Origin: Conchocele bisecta
Lineage: Eukaryota > Mollusca > Bivalvia > Lucinida > Thyasiridae
DNA: 64,000 nucleotides
Direction of reading: 5' to 3'
Assembly: GCA_029237695.1 (NCBI GenBank)
Contig: CM055274.1
Location: forward strand, 23,549,505-23,613,504
Position 1 is the first letter of the stretch, and each line of letters opens with the position of its first letter. The translations under genes were made by a program, and so were the position numbers. The notes below the pieces were generated by a model. That model made no database searches, had not been told where the DNA came from, and saw only the letters and a list, made by a program, of their open reading frames with translations. Shown here in pieces: positions 48,401-57,400 of this stretch.

Positions 48401-51400
48401 TATATTTTGAGGAAGTAATCATTTATTTTTCGCAAAATGCATTATTTCATATAGAACTAACCTCTGCATATATTTGATGATTAAACATGTTAAAAGCATG
48501 CAGAATTATTATACTGAATTTATTACATTATCACAGCCAAAATGGCTGTGATAATGTAATAAATTCAGTATAATAAAAATTAATAAATTTATCCTTAAAT
48601 TGAAAATTTCTCCCTCAAAGTATACTTTGCTAGATAATTATACTTTGCAATGTTGATGAAATATGCTACATATCCGGATGAGACGGCCCGTCACGGTCGG
48701 ATCATTTGGATATACTCTGTTTGCCAATACCACTATAAAGGCCTGTGGTGTTGAAAGGATTAAAAACACATGTAAGATTAACCCGAATTTTCTTTCTGTA
48801 ACATTCTGGTTAATATACGATATTAACAAATACTTTCATAGTATTCCACCCTTACGCTGATGTACTGGGGGACGTTTCACTAAACTTTGTACGTCTAAAA
48901 TGTGTGTAAGTGCAAGATTGTGATAGTTTGTAAATTTCACATTAAGTTTAACATTGTTTTTGTGTAAACAATTATTGGATTTAAATTTATTTAAAGGTGC
49001 ATGCCCACTCAGTAGGCACAAAATGTTCTTTATAGGAATTAAATAAGTGTATAATTTTGTCGATATTCCACTGGTTCTAAATATTATGAGTGCCCGATTT
49101 ACAGATAAAATAATTTAGTAATATTTATTTTACTGATAGTGGCGCGCGGTGGTATCAGGCTAGTTTCATATGCAAATGAGGCATGATATTTTGTTTATTA
49201 TTTATGCTAATTAAATGCGTCACCTAAAGAAATAATTCAATGTAGTTTCGTGAGATTATAAAGTATGGTCATTGCACATCAAAATATAACTACAGAGAAT
49301 AAATAGTAACGTCCGTTAACATTTTAAGGCAACGCGGTTATCGCCACTGATATCAGTGTGAAACTTTACGTCTGATATAATATGTATAATAATTCCAATC
49401 AATACGTGGGGTAATGGTGAAAGAATGTTTATTTTGCCATGATGTCTCTGATATAAAGAACATGTTGTATCTACTGAGTAGGCATGCATCTTTAACATAT
49501 GTTCAATAAATGTAAATCCATCAATTGAAATTTCCAGGCCATCCTAAATTTGCACTTACAAACATTTTAGTCTTACGACGTTTAGTGAAACGGCCCCTAG
49601 TCTTTTGGATGAGACTTGAAACTGCTGACCCGTTCACAGTGCTTTTGTTTTGACGCAAATATACAGAGGTATACATGTAAGCCCCAATTCCTGTCTCAAT
49701 TGTTTTCCCCACTTTAGAAAAAATTCCACCTCAAATACTCACCTTTTTCCAATCACATTTCAAAGGGATATGAGTAATTGGATCCCCCGGACAACATGGA
49801 CAACAATCGGGGGACACTATGGATTTGAGACCGAACATCGTCTGCCGCAGACAATTCTTGTCTGGAGCATAACTCGAATACCCTTTGGAATATGTTCATG
49901 AAACTTCACACTTGCATAGACCACGACCTAAGGGTATTTTGCGTGCAAGAATTATAACTCTTGTCTCACTAATTTTCGAGTTATCTTGCTTTGTGTTTTC
50001 TTGCCATTAGTTCTTGTCTGCAGCATACTCAAATACCCTTTGGACTATTTTCATGAAACTTCACACATTCATGGAACACGACCCAAAGGTGTGTCACGTC
50101 TCACTTTGTTTTTTACGCGCACTGATGTCTTGTCTTGAGCATAACTCGAATACTCTTTGGAATATGTTCATGAACTTCACACATGTACATGTATAGACCA
50201 CGACCCAAGGGTGTGTCGTATTCAAGAATGAGAACTCTTGCCTCACAAATGTTCGAGTTATCTCCCTTTGTGTTTTTAGCTCACCTGAGCGAAGATCATG
50301 TGAGCTATTGTTACCGCAATGTGTCCGTCCGTCCGTCGTCCGTGAACATTTTCAAACGTCCTCTCCTCGGTAACCATTAGGCCTATAGTCACCAAACTTC
50401 ATGGTCATGGTCCTTATTGTCATTACGTAATCCAACATGGCCGCCGTCTAAAAATAGCACATTTTTTTCAAAAATCTTCTTCTCAAGAACCGCAAACCAG
50501 ATTTCGACAAAACCTGGTAGGAATGATCCATGTACAGTGCTCTTTCAATGTTGTTAAAATGGTGACCCCAGGGTTAAAAATGGGCGTTGCGCCCGTTGGG
50601 TCAAATTGGGGTCAAATTTTATTTTGGACCGAATATGGTCATGTCATATGAGCCGCGTCGCGAGAAAACCTGTCTTCGGAAAATTCTTTGTCAAATTAAC
50701 ATTTTGTCACTATGCCAATGGTATTTGTATGATGAATTGAATGCTTTTTATTTGATCATAATATCTGCAATATTCATTAAGATATTATATTGTATACAGC
50801 ACCACTATTCAGGTCGTTTGAGCAAATGATACGTCACGTAAAAGCCACGTCAAACGACGTTACAGTATAGTAAATACATGGTTAGTGCCGTCGAATATAA
50901 AATATATTCGGTTGAGCCTTAAACAGCTTTATTGTATAAAGTTGTCGGGGCGAAACGGAATATATTTTATATTCTACGGCACTAATCATGTATTTAATGT
51001 ATACCGCATACTGAACGTAATTGCTTGAACGTGCGTGACGTCATGTTTTGACGTCATTCCCTCGCCATGCGTCACAAATCCAGTGACGTGATTCAAAGCA
51101 AAATGGCGGCGTCCACGCTAGGTAGATTCGGTATTGTATCTTATTAAATCTCCGATTTATTTACGATGCACTTCAATATTTGCTCGAGTTAGACTACACA
51201 GTTGTCGTAATAAGCATTGCAATCATACTGGACATGTCCGTGTCATTGGTTACGTCGCATATACTGTACAAATGAACACAATTCAGCTGCACCGACAGCG
51301 ACTTCAATTTTAAAATTTGCCGCCATCTTGAATTTGCTGTTGAGACTGATCAATCAGAGGCCGGTATTAGGGGTCAAAGGTGAACAAATAAAGGCAAAAA

Positions 51401-54400
51401 CGTCACTTCATGTATATTAGGCTACTTCAGGTACATATGTTACTTCAGATATAAACAACATTTATTAAACCCCCTTTATTATGCTTTTCAATATAGTCAT
51501 GGTCGTGAAAATAACACATAAGTGTAGTGTGTCTTATTTTCATGTTAATTTCAACTAAAAATAGTTTCTTCCATTAATCATGTTGATATTCGATCAGACG
51601 TTTTGTTATCCGTATCCGGATCCGGATCCTATAATGCTAGACGATATTATTCATACAAAAACGTGATCTCACTTATTTATCACATCCGCTTTCTGGTTGC
51701 GGCCCTGATGATGTGTTTTATATCTTTTTTTGCTTTCCATAATGTAAATTTTCTGATTATATTATCAAAATACACACTATTGTATGTTGATCAAAATCCG
51801 AGGACTTTGTATTTTATTTTACTTGATATGTATACTATAATAGACTGTGATACACAGGGGAGATACTTCATAAATTAAGTCAAATGCCAGTAATCACACG
51901 TTGTGCATGTGTTGATGCGTCAATCCATCCGTCCGTCTGTGCATGTCTATGACCAACTGCACAGTTAATCCACCAATAATTTGATATTCCGAAGATTCCT
52001 GTGGATATAATATTAGATTTTGAAAAGTTTGTCCATGCGGCTATTTTTCATTGACAATGCTGCTACAACCTTTGACGATTAACACGTAGCCCCCTAAGTA
52101 ACTGCAATGAACGTTTTCATGTCAAGTTTGAGACCATTATGCAGAAAAGGGGGTCATTTTGCAAAAAATCAAAAATATCCTCAAGTGGTGCAGATCTTGA
52201 ATGAGACGCCTCATTCTGTTCATTAGGATAGATACACTGTTGCAGGGCCATAGCCAGAGCTTAAAACCAGACGAGGCTAACCAAGTGCCAATATGGGGGT
52301 CAGGGAACATTCTGCTGCCACCTCCCCGGAGATTTGTTTAATTCTTAGCAACAACAAAAACATCGATAAAATAAATGACGAGGCGACCTCCTCGTCTGCC
52401 TCATCCTGGCTACGGTACTGAGAGGTCTCTAGTGTTGAAAGGTCAAACACATATTTGAGTCGAGAACTTGACTATCAACTTCACTGAGCAAAGGAACACA
52501 ATACTTAATTACTGTATAAATGTTCTTGATTGTTTGTATTATTGCATTTGTCAGGACTTGACAGATCGTTAGTCACGGTCCTATGATACTAATGTCTCCA
52601 AGATATGTTGCCTTGAACTATCATCCCATCGTATCTATTTCTTATATTAACATGACACACACATCAGTGTGCATTCAGATTTAAGCTTTTCATATTCAGA
52701 CAACAGAAATGTGGAATGTTCACGACATTATTCCACTTACAGCTGTACTTGGACCACCTGCTGAAAAAAACGGACCTTACAATATTTGCAATAAATGTAA
52801 GATCGGCGACCCATATCCTGTCGGTAATCAAGAAAGGATTCCCTAGTGACTGAATGGCGGACAGCCTATGTTCTGATCAGACGGTGCGACAGACGGTACA
52901 CAGATGAGACATCGTAACATCCATGGCTTTGTTGTTTTTGAAGGAGATCAGTTTTTCTTAAAATCGGTAAAGGTTGCGCCAAATTTTAATTTTGTACATT
53001 AGAAAGAAAGAATTGAGCAATAAATTGACAATACGCGTCGAGTTAACCAGCTCTGAAATATATAGTTGCGCGGGCAACCGGTCCCATGCTATAACGGTCT
53101 ACAAATATGCTGCCGACCATCTGGGTGTAAATAAAAAATGTAGCTTACACAGAGTTTTCACCTGTAAATGGTGGTCGACAGCAGTTAATGTGGACAGTTA
53201 TCTGTAAACTGTGTCAAAGAAAACATTATATGTCAAAATAACGGAACATAAAAAACACATAATAACAGACAAACATTTGTATATGTGATATAAGCAGCAA
53301 AATAATAAAATAAAATTACCCTTACGCCATTATTGTTAATAAAAACATAATATAAGATGTGCCCGTTTCGAATAAAAATGGGGGATTTCGGTACGGCAGT
53401 CTAACGTTCATCCAATACATTCTCAGACAGGATCCATGACAGATCGAAGACAGTTTAATTTTTTTCACACACATACGCCCGATTATAGATATATTCTGTT
53501 CGTTAGATAACTTTAACACAACGAAACAAACCTAACATGGCGGTCTGACAAACGTCGATAATTGGAAGTCTCGGCTGAAATTACGTCAGCTAAGTTCACC
53601 GTCAGACTCCCGAGACAGGTTTTCTCGCGACGCGGCTCATATATCAAATCGAAGGTATCAATGAGGCGATCACTCTGGTGCATTTTGTTGTCGAAATCGG
53701 ATGGTTATGTCATCCAATATGGCCGCCGAAAGGTCAAAAGGTCGTTCTTTTATTAGAGATTTCAAAATTCTTCTTCACACGAACCGCTTGGCCCATGGTA
53801 ATGATGGTGGCCAAACTTCACAGCTATGGTCCATGGGTGAAGCCTTTTCAGATTTGTTAAAACGGAGGTCGTCGCTAATCCAAGATGGCCGCCGTCTAAA
53901 AATAGCACAAATTCTTAAAAAATCTTCTTCTCATGAACCGCCTGCCGGATTTCAACGAAACTTGGTAGGATTGATCGATGTATAATGCTCTTTCAAAGGT
54001 GTTAAAGTGGTGACCCCGGGGTCAAAAATGGGCGTGTCCCGTGGGGTCAAATTGTATTTTTGACAAAATATGCTCATGTCATATATTAAATTGAAGGTAT
54101 TGATGAGGCGATTGGTCTGGTGCAATATTTGTCGGAATCGGATGATTATGTCATCCAAGATGGCAGACGAAAGGTCAAAAGGTCATCCTTTTATGAGAGA
54201 TTTTAAATATCGTCGTCTCATGAACCGATTGGCCAATTGTCAGCAAACTCTACCTGTATGTTGCTTAGGTGAAGCCTTTCCAAAGTTGTTGAAATTAAGT
54301 TGGCCTGAAATCCAACATGGCCGCCGTCTAAAAATAGCATACATTCTTAAAAAATCTTCTTCTCATGAACCGCCTGCAGGATTTCGACGAAACTTGGTAA

Positions 54401-57400
54401 GAATGATCGATGTACAATGCTCTTTCAAAGTTGTTAAAATGGTGACCCCGGTGACAAAAATGGGCGTGTTACACTCAATAAAGGTAACTCTTGCCTGACT
54501 AATTGCCAAGTTATATTCCTTTGTTTTTGTATGCTTGTTTTGAAGAAAAAAATTAATCCCTAGATGGCCGTATTTTGTGACTGGCGGCACTCTTGATTTG
54601 TGTACTTTTGGGTAATAACTAATTAAAATTTCCAAAAACCCAATTGAAATCAGCAGTACCGATTATCAAAAAGCAATAACAAAAATTGTGGTACCTTTAT
54701 CATGCTGCAGAAAACAATAAACAGACCACAAATATAGCTTATTTTTTCTTATTTTTCCATGAAAAGACATCTTGGTATTTCATTACAGTTGTCTCTAATG
54801 AAATGACAACTTGAAGACATCTTGAAGCACATTATTAAATAATTTCTGTCTGTCGATATGTTAACAGTAGTGTTATTTTATTTTACCGAATTTAAATTTT
54901 GAATACCCAATTGCTTCAGAAATGATGGAGCGACAATACTCAATTACTAATTTCTTACCTGGAGCCTGATAACTATGATTATAAAGACATTATTGACATC
55001 ATTGTAAGCATAATATGACCTTAGCTGTTGACAGGCTTTCAACCCCTAAGTAACTGGAATGGATTTTGACTTGTTAATTTTGCAGCCAATCAAATTGTCA
55101 CAAAATGATTTTTAGACTAGTCCATTTATGAAAAGGAGGTGCTTTTGTTCTAAAAAATGTGGAAATTATTGTACTGTTGAAAGGGTTACATAAATAACAA
55201 TTGCCTGTGGTATCTGTATGATATACGTTAACTGTCATGTTACAGATGGGTGCCCATTGTTGGGAGTATCCTATTCCTGGCGATATTGATCGCCCTGTGC
55301 ACGTGTTGTTGTTGTTGTGGCTGTTGCGCATGCTGCCGGAAGGGACAGAGTCACGGAGTCATTGTCACAGGAGCCGGCCAGCCAAGCAGTAAGAGCACTT
55401 TACTCAGACTTTTCAGCAATAACGCTTGGAAATGTGCGAATATGTCCGCATGAGCGAATCTGTCCGCGGACGTATTTGAATGGCCCTAAGGCACGTATAC
55501 ATGTATGTCCATGGGAAACGAATATGTCCGCAGTGATTTCGGGGTCAGCTCTATGTGCGTTGTGAATGTTTGACATACAGCCGAACCTGTGCTAAAGGGT
55601 ACTTCCGAATAGCAATTACCTGTCTATAGCAGTGACGCTTTTTCCCCCAATTATTCAATTACTACATTAAATTAACCTGTTAATAAAGGCCAAATTTGTT
55701 TTTTCCCATGCCTGGTCTTATTCACAGGTATGTCTATATGCAGTTGTGTAATTTTTGGGTTCTGAGTTGATCCAAACGATGTTTAAACAATAGCGAATAC
55801 GTCCGCGGACTCATTAGCTCGTGAAGACATGTTCACACCTTTCAACCCTTTGGGGGCATTTTGACTCTTGGAATTTGCATCACAGGGGTGAAATTTGCTA
55901 TATAAAGCATACTAAATTTGTATTTTTCACATAAACTGTCTGGATTGGCCATTTTGGCCCATGAATTCTGGATACTATTGAATACCCTGTATTTCACCTT
56001 TTCAATCCTATATACCATAAAGCAAATATATTCAAATACGAAATTCTATCCGCATTTGCTATGAAAATTGCGTCATCTTTCCATGTCATTTACTGAAAAT
56101 ATCACAGTTCTGTAAGCGTTTTTTTATGAAAAATCGCACATGGTATGTAGCATATGTTTGTGTGAATTTCCTAAGGTTCACGTTACCATTCTGAACTTAA
56201 TAGCGAAGATGAACTGATAACAAAAAAAGAAACTTTACTATTTCACATTTGCTTGAATGGTTGTAAAAACATATTAATTTGTGAAATGTCCATTTCTGAA
56301 ATGTGGCTGTGACTGGAGAAATGTGGATTATGGGATTTATGACCAGTGTAGTTCCCGATCAAATCACAGGTGGAAGACTCGGACATATGACACCAAAAAA
56401 ATGCCTATTAAAAAAAATCCCATTACCCCACCCACTTGGTCTCGTACAGTACTATACGTTAATTCAAGGTGAGTATAAATAGCGCTATTATAGAAAGAGC
56501 CCTCTTTTTTCCGGCTCGCACAAACACAATAAACATCGATTAAATGTATGAAATATGTCTCTGGCAATCGATAAAGGTATTAGGTGTGTGAATATACTCA
56601 CTTCAAATCGCTGTTTCAAGTATTTATTGAGTTATTCGCGTTTTGATTACCCCATCCAAAGCGAAAGTTGCGTGTACGAAAGAATCTCACACAGAATCGG
56701 AGGCCGTCCGGCTGGATTATCGGTCATATTTGGCCGATAGCTGATCGCCAGCTTAAACTAAAGTCGTGCACCATGATCATATACATTAGAGACTCCAACC
56801 ATACAAAGTTCGTCCAATTGTGATCGTTCGCCGATCTAAAAAACACTTTTTTTCTAATTTTATTGACTTTCTTTCATGATTCGCGTACTATCAGATTATG
56901 TCTTCCGGAAACCCTGAAAAGGGAAAGTCCTCGCGTCTATTTTTAGGTTTAACCAATCAGAGATGTTCTTACATAGACGCTTCGGTGGTTGTATTATGGA
57001 AGATAGTGCATTGACCCAGTTCCAGATAATGAACGAAATTATAGAAAAAAGTGTTTTTTAGATCGGCGAACGATCACAATTGGACGAACTTTGTATGGTT
57101 GGAGTCTCTAATGTATATGATCATGGTGCACGACTTTAGTTTAAGCTGGCGATCAGCTATCGGCCAAATATGACCGATAATCCAGCCGGACGGCCTCCGA
57201 TTCTGTGTGAGATTCTTTCGTACACGCAACTTTCGCTTTGGATGGGGTAATCAAAACGCGAATAACTCAATAAATACTTGAAACAGCGATTTGAAGTGAG
57301 TATATTCACACACCTAATACCTTTATCGATTGCCAGAGACATATTTCATACATTTAATCGATGTTTATTGTGTTTGTGCGAGCCGGAAAAAAGAGGGCTC

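Larger units (their letters stand above)
50649..53639. mobile_element. 2,991-bp TIR element with TA target duplication, no transposase seen
   Basis: Ends are perfect 27-bp inverted repeats beginning TGAGCCGCGTCGCGAGAAAA. TA flanks both sides (50647-50648, 53640-53641). Excision plus one TA restores GTCATATATCAAAT, the uninterrupted sequence seen at 22590 and 23450. The interior holds a hAT-like MITE (52243-52420), a foldback (50874-50994) and only short ORFs (longest 91 codons at 51603), so it looks non-autonomous. GAGCCGCG...GAGAAAACC ends are widespread in bivalve repeats. Confidence 0.82.
50276..54600 (+). repeat. Second TTTTAGCTCACCTGAGCG repeat, split by a 2,991-bp insertion
   Basis: Left part 50276-50648 begins TTTTTAGCTCACCTGAGCG. 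The right part resumes at 53640 with ATATCAAATCGAAGGTATCA, exactly where the copy at 22236-23900 continues. The same GATGGCCGCCG-bearing units follow to about 54480. The end GTAACTCTTGCCTGACTAAT ... GGCGGCACTCTTGATTTG lies at 54483-54600. Confidence 0.85.

Noticed and set aside
51603..51878. 91-codon hydrophobic ORF inside the 2,991-bp element as a transposase or membrane gene
   Set aside because: No DDE motif, no conserved family, and AT-rich composition readily yields hydrophobic codons.
56555..57342. Two identical 61-residue ORFs on opposite strands as a duplicated gene
   Set aside because: They are mirror images within the arms of a foldback transposon with its own target-site duplication; no family motif.
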